Assembly: GCF_014083985.1 (NCBI RefSeq) | Contig: NZ_CP046907.1 | Span: 4,874,501-4,938,500, forward strand | Direction of reading: 5' to 3' | From: Streptomyces sp. SCUT-3 | Lineage (GTDB): Bacteria > Actinomycetota > Actinomycetes > Streptomycetales > Streptomycetaceae | Length of the DNA stretch: 64,000 nucleotides | Shown: positions 1 to 10,762 of the stretch, one piece after another | How positions within the stretch are numbered: position 1 is the stretch's first letter | How the letters are laid out: each line of letters begins with the position of its first letter | Position numbers and translations under genes: made by a program | Notes under the pieces: model-generated | Database searches by the model: none | Seen by the model: only the letters and a program-made list of their open reading frames with translations | Told to the model about the DNA's origin: nothing

Positions 1-2
1 CC

Positions 3-119
3 GAGGGCGGCAGCGGCGGCGGGCTGGTCGTCGCCGAGGGCACCCCGGAGCAGGTCGCCGCGGTCCCGGCCAGCCACACCGGCAAGTTCCTGCGGGAGAT
101 CCTCGCCCCGGAGGTCTGA
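3..119 (+). CDS. uvrA: UvrA excinuclease ATPase subunit, C-terminal end (partial)
   Basis: The window opens inside this gene; only the last 38 codons and the TGA are visible. The tail contains [11 protein letters not shown] followed by [11 protein letters not shown], the typical C-terminus of UvrA, the ATP-dependent damage-recognition subunit of nucleotide excision repair. A UvrC gene follows 570 bp downstream on the same strand, which supports the call. Nothing can be said about the start or the ATPase and zinc domains, which lie outside the window. Confidence 0.85.
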   Translation, partial: EGGSGGGLVVAEGTPEQVAAVPASHTGKFLREILAPEV

Positions 120-255
120 GGGAGGGCGGCACCGCCCGCCCGTTCCCCGCCCCGTACCGCTCCGGCGGCCGCTTCGGGCAGGCGGCCGCCGGGGCGGCGA
201 AGCCCTCGCATAGGGTCGACAGCAGGTACCGCACACACCCGAAGGACCACCTGCG

Positions 256-678
256 ATGAACGACACCGCCCCCGCCGGACCCCGCCGCCGCACCGTGCTG
301 TGCGGAGCAGCCCTGGCCGGCGCCGCCGGCCTCGGCCTGACCGCCTGCGGCTCCGGGAGCGGCTCGGACGCGCTGCCCGCCCGCCCGGTGGAGCTCGGCC
401 CCGCCTCCGACGTCCCTGTCGGCGAGGCCAAGCTCTACCGGGACAAGAGGATCCTCGTCGCGCGCACCGCCGAGGACGAGTACAAGGCGTTCAGCGCCGT
501 GTGCACCCACCAGGGCTGCCCCCTGGACGAGATCAGGGACGGGCTGGCGAACTGCCCCTGCCACCGCAGCCTGTTCGACCCCGCCACCGGCAGGGTCGAA
601 CAGGGGCCGGCGGTCGACCCCCTGCCGTCGGTCCCCGTCCGCGTGGAGAACGGCAGGCTTGTCGCAGGCAGTCAGTAG
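256..678 (+). CDS. Rieske (2Fe-2S) lipoprotein with Tat-type signal
   Basis: 140 residues. The N-terminus carries a twin-arginine-like RRR-T-V-L stretch, a hydrophobic Ala/Gly segment and a lipobox LTAC with Cys31, so it is probably exported folded and lipid-anchored outside the membrane. The Rieske ligands are complete: C83-T-H85 and C100-P-C102-H103, with C88 and C102 placed to form the usual disulphide. It should bind a 2Fe-2S cluster and carry electrons; the partner is unknown. It lies between uvrA and uvrC, and its stop is 10 bp before the uvrC ATG, so it may be cotranscribed with uvrC. Start is ATG with AAGGA about 10 nt upstream. Confidence 0.88.
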   Translation: MNDTAPAGPRRRTVLCGAALAGAAGLGLTACGSGSGSDALPARPVELGPASDVPVGEAKLYRDKRILVARTAEDEYKAFSAVCTHQGCPLDEIRDGLANCPCHRSLFDPATGRVEQGPAVDPLPSVPVRVENGRLVAGSQ

Positions 679-688
679 GGTTGGGGCC

Positions 689-2704
689 ATGGCCGACCCT
701 TCGAGCTACCGACCCGCGCCGGGGCAGATCCCGGACTCGCCCGGGGTGTACAAGTTCCGCGACGCCCACGGCCGCGTCGTCTACGTGGGCAAGGCCAAGA
801 GCCTGCGCCAGCGGCTCTCGTCGTACTTCCAGGACGTCGCCGGCCTGCACCCGCGCACCCGCACCATGGTCACCACGGCCGCCTCGGTGGAGTGGACGGT
901 GGTCGGCACCGAGGTCGAGGCGCTCCAGCTGGAGTACTCCTGGATCAAGGAGTTCGACCCGCGGTTCAACGTCAAGTACCGCGACGACAAGAGCTACCCC
1001 TCCCTGGCGGTCACCATGGGCGAGGAGTTCCCCCGCGTCCAGGTGATGCGGGGGCCGAAGAAGAAGGGCGTGCGCTACTTCGGCCCCTACGCCCACGCCT
1101 GGGCCATCCGCGAGACCGTCGACCTGCTGCTGCGGGTCTTCCCCGTGCGCACCTGCTCCAACGGCGTCTTCAAGCGCGCCGCCCAGGTCGGCAGGCCCTG
1201 CCTGCTCGGCTACATCGACAAGTGCTCCGCCCCCTGCGTGGGCCGGGTCACCCCCGCCGAGCACCGCGAACTCGCCGAGGAGTTCTGCGACTTCATGGCC
1301 GGTCGCACCGGCGCCTACCTGCGCCGCCTGGAACAGGCCATGAAGGACGCGGCGGCGGACATGGAGTACGAGAGGGCGGCCCGCCTCAGGGACGACATCG
1401 AGGCCCTCAAGCGCGCCATGGAGAAGAACGCGGTGGTCCTGGCCGACGCCACCGACGCCGACCTGATCGCCCTGGCCGAGGACGAGCTCGAGGCCGCCGT
1501 GCAGATATTCCACGTCCGCGGCGGCCGGGTGCGCGGCCAGCGCGGCTGGGTCACCGACAAGGTCGAGGCCGTCGACACCGCGGGCCTGGTCGAGCACGCC
1601 CTCCAGCAGCTCTACGGCGAGGAGAGCGGCGAGGCCGTGCCCCGGGAGGTGCTCGTGCCGGCCCTGCCCGACCCCGTCGCACCGCTCGCCCAGTGGCTCG
1701 GAGAGCGCCGCGGCTCCCGGGTCGACCTGCGCATACCGCAGCGCGGCGACAAGAAGGACCTGATGGACACGGTCCGCCGCAACGCCGAGCAGGCCCTGGC
1801 CCTGCACAAGACGAAGCGGGCCTCCGACCTGACCACCCGCTCCCGCGCACTGGAGGAGATCGCCGAGGCGCTCGGGCTGGACTCCGCCCCGCTGCGCATC
1901 GAGTGCTTCGACATCTCCCACCTGCAGGGCGACGACGTGGTCGCCTCCATGGTCGTCTTCGAGGACGGCCTGCCCCGCAAGGGCGAGTACCGCCGGTTCC
2001 AGATCAAGGGCTTCGCCGGGCAGGACGACGTCCGCTCGATGCACGAGGTGGTCTCCCGGCGCTTCCGCCGCTACCTGAGCGAGCGGCAGCGCACGGGCGA
2101 GTGGGAGCCCCCCGCGGAGGACGCGGCGGCCGACGGTGCGGCGGCCGACGGCGCGCCCGAACCGGCCGGCGGGCCCCTGGACCCCGAGACCGGCAGGCCC
2201 CGCCGCTTCGCCTACCCGCCGCAACTGGTCGTCGTCGACGGCGGGCAGCCGCAGGTCGCCGCCGCGAAACGGGCCCTGGACGAGCTGGGCGTCGACGACG
2301 TCGCGCTGTGCGGCCTGGCCAAGCGGCTGGAGGAGGTGTGGCTGCCCGGCGAGGACGACCCCGTCGTCCTGCCGCGCACCAGCGAGGGCCTGTACCTGCT
2401 GCAGCGCGTGCGGGACGAGGCGCACCGGTTCGCCATCTCCTACCAGCGCTCCAAGCGCTCCAAGTCCATGACGGCGGGCCCCCTGGACGCCGTCCCCGGC
2501 CTGGGCGAGACCCGCCGCCGGGCCCTGCTCAAGCACTTCGGCTCGCTCAAGCGCCTGCGCGGCGCGACGATCGAGCAGATCTGCGAGGTGCCCGGGGTGG
2601 GCCGGACCACCGCCGAGGCCGTCGCCGCGGCCCTGGCCGGATCCGCACCGGCGGCTCCAGCCGTGAACACCGCCACGGGCGAGATCATCGAGGAAGAACA
2701 GTGA
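689..2704 (+). CDS. uvrC: Excinuclease ABC subunit C
   Basis: 671 residues, normal for the family. UvrC makes both incisions around a lesion bound by UvrB in nucleotide excision repair. Visible domains: GIY-YIG nuclease (G19-V-Y, V31-Y-V-G; about residues 16-95), UVR motif that contacts UvrB (about 222-245), RNase H-like endonuclease domain beginning near the [10 protein letters not shown] motif (about 403), and a tandem helix-hairpin-helix at the C-terminus (about 600-650). A short acidic Ala-rich insert (about 470-500) precedes [11 protein letters not shown] chose ATG 689 (MADPSS) over an upstream TTG at 659 because MADPSS is the usual streptomycete N-terminus. The stop overlaps the GTG of rapZ. 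Confidence 0.97.
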   Translation: MADPSSYRPAPGQIPDSPGVYKFRDAHGRVVYVGKAKSLRQRLSSYFQDVAGLHPRTRTMVTTAASVEWTVVGTEVEALQLEYSWIKEFDPRFNVKYRDDKSYPSLAVTMGEEFPRVQVMRGPKKKGVRYFGPYAHAWAIRETVDLLLRVFPVRTCSNGVFKRAAQVGRPCLLGYIDKCSAPCVGRVTPAEHRELAEEFCDFMAGRTGAYLRRLEQAMKDAAADMEYERAARLRDDIEALKRAMEKNAVVLADATDADLIALAEDELEAAVQIFHVRGGRVRGQRGWVTDKVEAVDTAGLVEHALQQLYGEESGEAVPREVLVPALPDPVAPLAQWLGERRGSRVDLRIPQRGDKKDLMDTVRRNAEQALALHKTKRASDLTTRSRALEEIAEALGLDSAPLRIECFDISHLQGDDVVASMVVFEDGLPRKGEYRRFQIKGFAGQDDVRSMHEVVSRRFRRYLSERQRTGEWEPPAEDAAADGAAADGAPEPAGGPLDPETGRPRRFAYPPQLVVVDGGQPQVAAAKRALDELGVDDVALCGLAKRLEEVWLPGEDDPVVLPRTSEGLYLLQRVRDEAHRFAISYQRSKRSKSMTAGPLDAVPGLGETRRRALLKHFGSLKRLRGATIEQICEVPGVGRTTAEAVAAALAGSAPAAPAVNTATGEIIEEEQ

Positions 2705-3618
2705 CCACCGGCACGGAAGGTGATGGAGAGAACGTGAGCACCGCCGAGACCGGCGAGGCCATCCCCGAACTGGTGATCATCTCGGGGATGTCCGGCGCCG
2801 GACGCAGTACCGCGGCCAAGTGCCTGGAGGACCTGGGCTGGTTCGTCGTGGACAACCTGCCGCCCGCCCTGATCCCCACCATGGTCGACCTGGGGGCCCG
2901 TTCCCAGGGCAACGTCGCCCGCATCGCGGTCGTCGTCGACGTGCGCGGCCGCCGGTTCTTCGACAACCTGCGCGACTCGCTGGCCGACCTGGCTGCCAAG
3001 GGGGTCCGGCGCCGGACCCTCTTCCTGGAGGCGTCCGACGACGCCCTGGTGCGCCGCTTCGAGAGCGTGCGCCGCCCGCACCCGCTGCAGGGCGACGGCC
3101 GGATCGTGGACGGCATCGCCAAGGAGCGCGACCTGCTGCGCGAGCTGCGCGGCGAGGCCGACCTGGTCGTCGACACCTCCAACCTGAACGTGCACGAACT
3201 GCGCGCCAAGATGTCCGCCCAGTTCGCGGGCGAGGAGGAGCCCGAGCTGCGGGCCACCGTGATGTCCTTCGGCTACAAGTACGGCCTGCCGGTCGACGCC
3301 GACCTCGTGATCGACTGCCGCTTCCTCCCCAACCCGCACTGGGTCCCCGAGCTGCGCCCCTTCACCGGGCTCAACGAGCAGGTCTCGGACTACGTCTTCG
3401 AGCAGCCCGGCGCGAAGGAGTTCCTCGACGGCTACGCCGAGCTGCTGCGGATCGTCGAGGCCGGGTACCGGCGCGAGGGCAAGCGCTACGTCACGGTCGC
3501 GGTCGGCTGCACCGGCGGCAAGCACCGCAGTGTGGCGATGTCGGAGAAGCTCGCCAGGCGCATGGCGGCGGACGGGGTGGAGACCGTGGTCGTCCACCGC
3601 GACATGGGGCGGGAGTGA
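2701..3618 (+). CDS. rapZ: RapZ-type nucleotide-binding protein
   Basis: About 305 residues. RapZ (YvcJ family) has an N-terminal P-loop domain and a C-terminal domain that binds RNA or metabolites; in E. coli it controls GlmS synthesis through small RNAs, while its role in actinobacteria is less clear. Visible: P-loop GMSGAGRST (Arg where Lys is common), VVDNLPP, the HPL-x-DGRIVDGI segment and the terminal [10 protein letters not shown] and VVHRDMGRE motifs. GTG 2701 overlaps the uvrC stop by 4 bp; GTG 2734 has a stronger GGAGAG ribosome site and is a real alternative, giving a protein 11 residues shorter. First of the rapZ-yvcK-whiA trio, all joined by overlaps. Confidence 0.95.
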   Translation: MTTGTEGDGENVSTAETGEAIPELVIISGMSGAGRSTAAKCLEDLGWFVVDNLPPALIPTMVDLGARSQGNVARIAVVVDVRGRRFFDNLRDSLADLAAKGVRRRTLFLEASDDALVRRFESVRRPHPLQGDGRIVDGIAKERDLLRELRGEADLVVDTSNLNVHELRAKMSAQFAGEEEPELRATVMSFGYKYGLPVDADLVIDCRFLPNPHWVPELRPFTGLNEQVSDYVFEQPGAKEFLDGYAELLRIVEAGYRREGKRYVTVAVGCTGGKHRSVAMSEKLARRMAADGVETVVVHRDMGRE

Positions 3619-4646
3619 GGGGACAGGTAGGCCGCCTGACGCGGCTGGTCGGGGGCCGGGCCCGCGGGGGCCGGCCGAAGGGGGTCCAGCCGAAGGTCGT
3701 GGCGCTCGGCGGCGGCCACGGGCTGTCCGCCTCCCTGGCGGCGCTGCGCCGGATCACCGGCGACCTGACCGCCGTGGTCACCGTCGCGGACGACGGCGGC
3801 TCCAGCGGCCGCCTCCGCGACGAGCTGGGGGTGCTGCCCCCCGGCGACCTGCGCAAGGCGCTGGCCGCGCTGTGCGGGGACGACGAGTGGGGCCGCACCT
3901 GGGCGCGGGTGATCCAGCACCGCTTCGCCGGCCGCGGGGACCTCAACGGCCACGCGGTGGGGAACCTGCTGATCGTCGCGCTGTGGGAGCAGCTGGGCGA
4001 CCCGGTGGCGGCCCTGGAGTGGGTCGGCCGGCTCCTCGGCGCGCACGGCCGGGTCCTGCCGATGTCCGCGGTCCCGCTGGAGATCGAGGCGACGGTGCGC
4101 GGCCACGACCCGCGGTCCCCGCAGAAGGTCTCGACGGTCCGAGGGCAGGCCACGGTCGCGGCCACCCCGGGCACCGTGGAGGAGATCCGGCTGCTGCCGC
4201 AGGACCCTCCGGCGGTGCCGGAGGCGGTCGCGGCCGTGCTGGAGGCGGACTGGGTGGTGCTCGGCCCCGGCTCGTGGTTCACCAGCGTCCTGCCCCACCT
4301 GCTGGTGCCCGAACTGATGGCCGCCCTGACCGAGACCAAGGCCCGGAAGGTCCTCGCGCTCAACCTCGCGCCGCAACCCGGTGAGACGGAAGGGTTCTCC
4401 CCGCAGCGTCATTTGGAGGTTTTGGCCGGACACGCCCCTAAACTCGCCCTGGACGTGGTGCTGGCCGACGAAGCCGCCGTGCACGACCGGGAGAGCCTCG
4501 CAACGGCTGCGGGCCGGTTGTCCGGTGCGGTGGAACTGGCCCCGGTCGCCTGCCCGTCGGGAGCCCCCCGACACGACCCGGAGCTGCTGGCGGCCGCGTA
4601 CGACCGGATTTTTCGGATGCATGGAAGGATCGGCCCATGGCGATGA
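3615..4646 (+). CDS. yvcK: YvcK-family UDP-GlcNAc-binding regulator (gluconeogenesis factor)
   Basis: 343 residues. YvcK/CofD-like proteins bind UDP-sugars and link carbon metabolism to cell-wall synthesis; in B. subtilis and mycobacteria they are needed on gluconeogenic substrates. Visible: the glycine-rich start [50 protein letters not shown] and [11 protein letters not shown], all typical. The GTG start overlaps the rapZ stop (GTGA) and the stop lies 10 bp inside whiA, so translation is probably coupled. The basic N-terminal extension of about 25 residues before the glycine-rich motif is common in streptomycetes. Confidence 0.94.
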   Translation: MRGQVGRLTRLVGGRARGGRPKGVQPKVVALGGGHGLSASLAALRRITGDLTAVVTVADDGGSSGRLRDELGVLPPGDLRKALAALCGDDEWGRTWARVIQHRFAGRGDLNGHAVGNLLIVALWEQLGDPVAALEWVGRLLGAHGRVLPMSAVPLEIEATVRGHDPRSPQKVSTVRGQATVAATPGTVEEIRLLPQDPPAVPEAVAAVLEADWVVLGPGSWFTSVLPHLLVPELMAALTETKARKVLALNLAPQPGETEGFSPQRHLEVLAGHAPKLALDVVLADEAAVHDRESLATAAGRLSGAVELAPVACPSGAPRHDPELLAAAYDRIFRMHGRIGPWR

Positions 4647-5614
4647 CGCCAGCGGTGAAGGACGAAATCAGCCGGCTGCCCGTCACCCGGACCTGCTGCC
4701 GCAAGTCGGAGGTCTCGGCGATCCTTCGGTTCGCGGGTGGCCTCCACCTGGTGAGCGGGCGCATCGTGATCGAGGCGGAGCTGGACACCGGGATCGCGGC
4801 CCGCAGGGTCCGCAAGGACATCCTGGAGATCTTCGGCCACCCCTCGGACCTGGTGGTGATGGCCCCCGGAGGGCTGCGGCGCGGCAGCCGCTACGTGGTG
4901 CGGGTGGTCGCCGGCGGAGAGCAGCTGGCCCGGCAGACCGGTCTGGTGGACGGCCGCGGCCGCCCGATCCGCGGCCTGCCCCCGCAGGTGGTCTCGGGGG
5001 CCACCTGCGACGCGGAGGCCGCCTGGCGGGGCGCGTTCCTGGCGCACGGCTCGCTCACCGAGCCCGGCCGCTCCTCCTCCCTGGAGGTCACCTGCCCCGG
5101 CCCGGAGGCGGCCCTGGCCCTGGTCGGCGCGGCCCGCCGCCTGGGCATCGCGGCCAAGGCCCGCGAGGTGCGCGGGGTGGACCGCGTGGTGGTCCGCGAC
5201 GGCGACGCCATCGGCGCGCTGCTGACCCGGCTGGGCGCCCACGAGTCGGTGCTCGCCTGGGAGGAGCGCCGCATGCGCCGCGAGGTGCGGGCCACGGCCA
5301 ACCGCCTGGCCAACTTCGACGACGCCAACCTGCGCCGCTCGGCCCGCGCGGCGGTCGCGGCCGGCGCCCGGGTGCAGCGGGCCCTGGAGATCCTCGGCGA
5401 CGACGTCCCCGAGCACCTGGCGGCGGCCGGGCGGCTGCGGATGGACCACAAGCAGGCGTCCCTGGAGGAGCTGGGCTCCCTCGCCGACCCGCCGCTGACC
5501 AAGGACGCGGTGGCCGGCCGGATCCGGCGCCTCCTGGCGATGGCCGACAAGCGCGCCGCCGACCTGGGCGTGCCGGGGACGGAGTCCAGCCTCACCGAGG
5601 AGATGGTGGGCTGA
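4637..5614 (+). CDS. whiA: Sporulation transcription factor WhiA
   Basis: 325 residues. WhiA works with WhiB to switch on septation genes (such as ftsZ) during sporulation in Streptomyces. The N-terminal two-thirds is the degenerate LAGLIDADG-homing-endonuclease fold; the C-terminal third (about residues 225-315) is the helix-turn-helix that binds GACAC-type sites, seen here as [17 protein letters not shown]. The protein is very close to the S. coelicolor sequence as I remember it, including [21 protein letters not shown] at the N-terminus. It overlaps yvcK by 10 bp and is followed at once by a strong hairpin, so it ends the operon. Confidence 0.97.
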   Translation: MAMTPAVKDEISRLPVTRTCCRKSEVSAILRFAGGLHLVSGRIVIEAELDTGIAARRVRKDILEIFGHPSDLVVMAPGGLRRGSRYVVRVVAGGEQLARQTGLVDGRGRPIRGLPPQVVSGATCDAEAAWRGAFLAHGSLTEPGRSSSLEVTCPGPEAALALVGAARRLGIAAKAREVRGVDRVVVRDGDAIGALLTRLGAHESVLAWEERRMRREVRATANRLANFDDANLRRSARAAVAAGARVQRALEILGDDVPEHLAAAGRLRMDHKQASLEELGSLADPPLTKDAVAGRIRRLLAMADKRAADLGVPGTESSLTEEMVG

Positions 5615-5617
5615 CGG

Positions 5618-5655
5618 CCGCCGGGGGCGGGGCGGTTTCGCGCCGCCCCCGGCGG
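5618..5655 (+). terminator. Terminator-like hairpin after whiA
   Basis: A perfect 13-bp inverted repeat, CCGCCGGGGGCGG paired with CCGCCCCCGGCGG, starting 4 bp after the whiA stop. The 12-nt loop contains TTTCG. There is no U-tract, as is usual for streptomycete terminators. It would end the uvrC-rapZ-yvcK-whiA transcript. Confidence 0.7.
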
Positions 5656-5688
5656 GGCATGCGGGAACCGCTGGAGGGCCGTCCATGA

Positions 5689-6822
<1,134 letters not shown>

Positions 6823-6859
6823 CACGTATCGTCACCGTCCGGACGGCATGATGCGACGA

Positions 6860-6903
6860 GGACGGGGCCCGAACGACGCGAAGGCGCCGTCCGGGCCCCG
6901 TCC
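6860..6903 (+). terminator. Hairpin between gap and pgk
   Basis: Perfect 12-bp arms GGACGGGGCCCG and CGGGCCCCGTCC separated by 20 nt, in the 108-bp gap between two genes of the same pathway. It may be a partial terminator or an mRNA-processing element that lets gap be expressed above pgk-tpiA. No U-tract. Confidence 0.55.
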
Positions 6904-6930
6904 CTTGCACAACCAAGGAGTAGCTCAAGC

Positions 6931-8133
6931 ATGAAGACGATCGACGACCTGCAGGTCGCCGGCAAGCGGGTCTTCGTCCGCGCGGACCTCAACGTCCCGC
7001 TCGCGGACGGGGAGATCACCGACGACGGCCGCATCCGGGCCGCCGTGCCCACCATCGCGAAGCTGGCCGGGGCCGACGCCAAGGTGATCGTGGCCTCCCA
7101 CCTGGGCCGCCCCAAGGGCGCCCCCGACCCGCAGTTCTCCCTCGCCCCGGTGGCCCGGCGGCTGGGCGAACTGCTGGGCGAGGACGTGGCCTTCGCCACC
7201 GACACCGTCGGCGAGTCCGCCCGCGGGGCCGTGGCCGGCCTCGCCGACGGCGGCGTGGTCCTCCTGGAGAACCTGCGCTTCAACGCGGGCGAGACCGCCA
7301 AGGACGACGCCGAGCGCGGCGCCTTCGCCGACGAGCTCGCCTCCCTCGCCGACCTCTACGTCGGCGACGGCTTCGGGGCCGTGCACCGCAAGCACGCCTC
7401 GGTCTACGACCTCCCGGCCCGCCTGCCGCACGCGGCCGGGGGCCTGATCGCCACCGAGGTCGGGGTGCTCAGGAAGCTCACCGAGGACGTCGCGCGGCCC
7501 TACGCGGTCGTGCTCGGCGGGTCCAAGGTCTCCGACAAGCTCGGCGTCATCGACCACCTGATGGAGCGGGCCGACCGCATCCTGATCGGCGGCGGCATGG
7601 CGTACACCTTCCTCAAGGCCCAGGGCCACGGGATCGGCAGGTCGCTCCTCCAGGAGGACCAGATCCCGGCCGTCCTGGAGTACCTGGAGCGGGCGAAGGC
7701 CAAGGGTGTGGAGTTCGTCCTGCCGGTGGACGTGGTGGGCGCCCCCGAGTTCCCGGACCTCAAGACCAAGGCCCCGGCGAACCCGTCCACGGTCGACGCC
7801 GCGGACATCCCGGCGGACATGCTGGGCCTGGACATCGGCCCGCGGACCTGCGAGCTGTACGCCTCGAAGCTCGCCGACGCGGCCACCGTCTTCTGGAACG
7901 GGCCCATGGGCGTCTTCGAGCACCCCGACTACGCGGAGGGCACCCGGGCGGTCGCGCAGGCGCTCGCCGACAGCTCCGCGTTCACCGTCGTAGGCGGCGG
8001 CGACTCCGCCGCCGCCGTGCGCACGCTCGGCTTCGACGAGGCCGCGTTCGGCCACATCTCGACCGGCGGCGGCGCCAGCCTCGAGTACCTCGAGGGCAAG
8101 ACGCTCCCCGGCCTTGCCGCACTGGAGGACTGA
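6931..8133 (+). CDS. pgk: Phosphoglycerate kinase
   Basis: 400 residues, normal length. Transfers the acyl-phosphate of 1,3-bisphosphoglycerate to ADP, making ATP and 3-phosphoglycerate in the cytosol. Visible: the substrate loops RADLNVP and SHLGRPKG, LLENLRF, GDGFGAVHR, GGSKVSDKL, the nucleotide-binding NGPMGVFE and the C-terminal GGGDSAAAV followed by ISTGGGASLE. ATG start with AAGGAG about 12 nt upstream. tpiA follows after 9 bp, so the two are cotranscribed. Confidence 0.97.
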   Translation: MKTIDDLQVAGKRVFVRADLNVPLADGEITDDGRIRAAVPTIAKLAGADAKVIVASHLGRPKGAPDPQFSLAPVARRLGELLGEDVAFATDTVGESARGAVAGLADGGVVLLENLRFNAGETAKDDAERGAFADELASLADLYVGDGFGAVHRKHASVYDLPARLPHAAGGLIATEVGVLRKLTEDVARPYAVVLGGSKVSDKLGVIDHLMERADRILIGGGMAYTFLKAQGHGIGRSLLQEDQIPAVLEYLERAKAKGVEFVLPVDVVGAPEFPDLKTKAPANPSTVDAADIPADMLGLDIGPRTCELYASKLADAATVFWNGPMGVFEHPDYAEGTRAVAQALADSSAFTVVGGGDSAAAVRTLGFDEAAFGHISTGGGASLEYLEGKTLPGLAALED

Positions 8134-8142
8134 AGAACCGTC

Positions 8143-8922
8143 ATGACCACCACCCGCACCCCGCTGATGGCGGGCAACTGGAAGATGAACCTCAACCACC
8201 TCGAGGCCATCGCCCACGTCCAGAAGCTCGCCTTCGCGCTCACCGACAAGGACCATGACGCCGTCGAGGTCGCGGTCCTGCCGCCCTTCACCGACCTGCG
8301 GTCGGTGCAGACGCTGGTCGACGGCGACAGGCTGAGGATCAAGTACGGCGCCCAGGACGTCTCGCAGCACGACGCGGGCGCCTACACCGGCGAGGTCTCC
8401 GGCCCGATGCTGGCCAAGCTCAAGTGCACCTACGCGGCGATCGGCCACAGCGAGCGCCGCCAGTACCACGGCGAGGACGAGAAGATCGTCAACGCCAAGG
8501 TCAAGGCCGCCTTCCGCAACGGCATCGTGCCGATCCTGTGCGTCGGCGAGGGCCTGGACGTGCGCAGGGCCGGCGAGCAGGTGCCCTTCACCCTCGCCCA
8601 GGTCGACGGCGCGCTCGAGGGCGTTCCGGCCGAGCAGGCCGCGACGATCGTGATCGCCTACGAGCCGGTTTGGGCCATCGGCACCGGCGAGGTCGCCACG
8701 CCCGAGGACGCGCAGGAGGTCTGCGGCGCGATCCGCGCCCGGCTGGCCGAGCTGTACGGCCAGGAGGTGGCCCAGCAGGTGCGCGTCCTCTACGGCGGCT
8801 CCGTCAAGGGCTCCAACGCGCCGGGCATCATGGCGCAGCCCGACGTCGACGGTGCCCTGGTCGGCGGCGCCGCACTGGACGCCGACGACTTCGTGAAGAT
8901 CGTCCGCTACCGCGAGCAGTAG
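8143..8922 (+). CDS. tpiA: Triosephosphate isomerase
   Basis: 259 residues. Interconverts dihydroxyacetone phosphate and glyceraldehyde 3-phosphate. Catalytic residues are in place: K14 in GNWKMN, H102 in GHSERRQ and E174 in [10 protein letters not shown]; the phosphate-binding YGGSVKGSN is near the C-terminus. It starts 9 bp after the pgk stop, indicating a shared transcript. secG follows after 131 bp. Confidence 0.97.
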   Translation: MTTTRTPLMAGNWKMNLNHLEAIAHVQKLAFALTDKDHDAVEVAVLPPFTDLRSVQTLVDGDRLRIKYGAQDVSQHDAGAYTGEVSGPMLAKLKCTYAAIGHSERRQYHGEDEKIVNAKVKAAFRNGIVPILCVGEGLDVRRAGEQVPFTLAQVDGALEGVPAEQAATIVIAYEPVWAIGTGEVATPEDAQEVCGAIRARLAELYGQEVAQQVRVLYGGSVKGSNAPGIMAQPDVDGALVGGAALDADDFVKIVRYREQ

Positions 8923-9053
8923 GCCGACGGCCCGTTCGCGTCGTAGTCTGTCGGGGGCCGGGAACCAGCACCGCGCTGGCCGCCCGGCCCCCGCGTCGTA
9001 CCCGTCGTACGTCCTCGAAGCAGCGTTCCGCACACCAGAGAGTTGGTCCGGCA

Positions 9054-9290
9054 GTGGTCCTCGGTTTCTCCATCGCCCTCGTCGTCTTCAGCCTGCTGCT
9101 GATGCTGCTGGTGCTGATGCACAAGGGGAAGGGCGGCGGTCTGTCCGACATGTTCGGAGGCGGCATGCAGTCCTCCGTGGGCGGTTCGTCCGTCGCGGAG
9201 CGCAACCTCGACCGGATCACGATCGTGATCGGTCTGATCTGGTTCGCGATCATCGTCGTGCTCGGGCTGCTGCTGAAGTTCCAGAGCTGA
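9054..9290 (+). CDS. secG: Preprotein translocase subunit SecG
   Basis: 78 residues. Small membrane subunit of SecYEG. Two hydrophobic helices (about residues 2-21 and 52-73) flank a conserved cytoplasmic loop with HKGKGGGLSDMFGGG and SVAERNLDRIT, the SecG signature. GTG 9054 gives exactly the family N-terminus (VVLGFSIAL). SecG following tpiA is the usual order in streptomycetes. Confidence 0.95.
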   Translation: MVLGFSIALVVFSLLLMLLVLMHKGKGGGLSDMFGGGMQSSVGGSSVAERNLDRITIVIGLIWFAIIVVLGLLLKFQS

Positions 9291-9296
9291 CCGCGG

Positions 9297-9317
9297 GGCG
9301 GGGAGGCGTTCCCCGCC
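9297..9317 (+). terminator. Short hairpin after secG
   Basis: 8-bp arms GGCGGGGA and TCCCCGCC with a 5-nt loop, 6 bp after the secG stop. A plausible but modest terminator. Confidence 0.4.
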
Positions 9318-9471
9318 GCCGCTGTTCCCCTGCGCGGGACGAAAGCTGACGCCCCGTCGGTGCCGCGGCTTATCATGAAACGGCGTCGCGCCGGAGACGG
9401 CCACTGGCCATTCCATAAGGTCTCCGTAAACTATGACGACCGCGCAGCACCATCACGCAGGGAGTTACACC

Positions 9472-9807
9472 GTGGCAAGTGGCAACGCGATCCGTGGAAG
9501 CCGGGTCGGTGCGGGGCCCATGGGAGAAGCAGAACGGGGCGAATCGGCACCCCGGCTGCGGATCTCCTTCTGGTGCTCGAACGGGCACGAGACCCAGCCG
9601 AGTTTCGCATCCGACGCGCAGGTGCCCGACACCTGGGACTGTCCCCGTTGCGGGTTCCCGGCCGGCCAGGACCGGAACAACCCGCCGGACCCGCCGCGCA
9701 CCGAGCCGTACAAGACGCACCTGGCGTACGTGCGCGAGCGGCGCAGCGACGCCGACGGCGAGGCCATCCTCGCCGAGGCCCTGGCCAAGCTCCGGGGCGA
9801 GATCTGA
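9472..9807 (+). CDS. RbpA-family RNA polymerase-binding protein
   Basis: 111 residues. RbpA-type proteins bind the principal sigma factor and RNA polymerase core and stabilise the open complex in actinobacteria. The zinc-binding core is visible as C35, H39, C57 and C60 (FWCSNGHE and WDCPRCG), followed by a basic C-terminal helix with YVRERRS. The N-terminus ASGNAIRGSRVGAGPMGEAE suits the sigma-interacting tail. It resembles the paralogue usually found beside secG more than the classical RbpA. GTG 9472 has GGGAG 8 nt upstream; an ATG at 9433 would add 13 residues and has no clear ribosome site. Confidence 0.85.
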   Translation: MASGNAIRGSRVGAGPMGEAERGESAPRLRISFWCSNGHETQPSFASDAQVPDTWDCPRCGFPAGQDRNNPPDPPRTEPYKTHLAYVRERRSDADGEAILAEALAKLRGEI

Positions 9808-9884
9808 GGTCCGGCCGGCGGACCGGCCGCGGAACGGGGCGGGCGGGACGGGCGGGCCTCCGGGGGCCTTCCGGGCAAGTCCGT

Positions 9885-9935
9885 ACGGCGACGGCCCGGT
9901 GCGGTGGAGAACCCACCGCACCGGGCCGTCGCCGT
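9885..9935. terminator. Bidirectional terminator between rbpA-like gene and pgl
   Basis: A perfect 23-bp inverted repeat (arms 9885-9907 and 9913-9935, 5-nt loop AGAAC) between two convergent genes. Symmetric, so it can end both transcripts. Confidence 0.8.
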
Positions 9936-9958
9936 TCCCGCACCGTCCCCGGGGGCGG

Positions 9959-10762
9959 TCAGACGAGCAGCGCGGGGCGCACGGAGTCCGGGAGGTGCGC
10001 GGCGGCCGGCCGGTCCAGCAGCCACAGGGTCCGCTCGCTCCCGCGGGCGCCCGCGGCCGGGGCCTGGAGCTCGCCCGCCCCCGACAGGGCCAGGCCCACC
10101 GCCCCCGCCTTGTCCTCGCCCGCGGCCAGCAGCCACACCTCGCGGGCGGCCCGGATCGCGGGCAGGGTCAGCGAGACGCGGGTCGGCGGCGGCTTGGGCG
10201 CCCCGTGCACCCCGACGACGTACCGCTCGGTCTCGCGCACCCCCGGGTGCTCCGGGAAGAGCGACGCCACGTGGGTGTCCGGGCCCACGCCCAGCAGCAG
10301 CACGTCGAACGCCGGCACCGGGCCGGCCGGGGCGCCCGCCCCGGCACCGGCCCGGGCGGCCTCGGCCAGCTCCGCTGCGTAGGACTCGGCCGCCGCCTCC
10401 GGGTCGTCGCCGAACCTCCCGCCGGAGGCCGGCATCGGGTGGACCCGGGCCGGGTCCACCCCGACCGCGTCCAGCAGGGCCCGCCGGGCCTGGACCTCGT
10501 TGCGCTCGGGGTCGCCCTCGGGCAGGAAGCGCTCGTCGCCCCACCACAGGTCCAGCCGGGACCAGTCGACGGCGTCCCGGGCCGGGGACTGCGCGACGGC
10601 GGCGAGCAGGGCGTTGCCGTTGCGCCCGCCGGTGAGCACCGCCGAGGCGGTGCCGCGGGCGGCCTGGGCGTCCACCAGGCGGGTGATCAGCCGGGCCGCG
10701 GCGGCCCGGGCCATCAGCTCCTTGTCGTGGTGGACGACGATCGAGGTGGCGGGGTCGGTCAT
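9959..10762 (-). CDS. pgl: 6-phosphogluconolactonase
   Basis: 267 residues, DevB/Pgl type. Hydrolyses 6-phosphogluconolactone in the oxidative pentose-phosphate pathway. Visible: VLTGGRNG, the WWGDERFLPEGDPERN signature, HPMPASGG, LLLGVGPDTHVASLFPEH and RVSLTLPAI. The usual GPDGH loop reads GPDTH here, a mild variation. The ATG overlaps the opcA stop by 4 bp. Last gene of the tkt-tal-zwf-opcA-pgl operon; a 23-bp hairpin follows. Confidence 0.95.
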   Translation of the reverse strand: MTDPATSIVVHHDKELMARAAAARLITRLVDAQAARGTASAVLTGGRNGNALLAAVAQSPARDAVDWSRLDLWWGDERFLPEGDPERNEVQARRALLDAVGVDPARVHPMPASGGRFGDDPEAAAESYAAELAEAARAGAGAGAPAGPVPAFDVLLLGVGPDTHVASLFPEHPGVRETERYVVGVHGAPKPPPTRVSLTLPAIRAAREVWLLAAGEDKAGAVGLALSGAGELQAPAAGARGSERTLWLLDRPAAAHLPDSVRPALLV

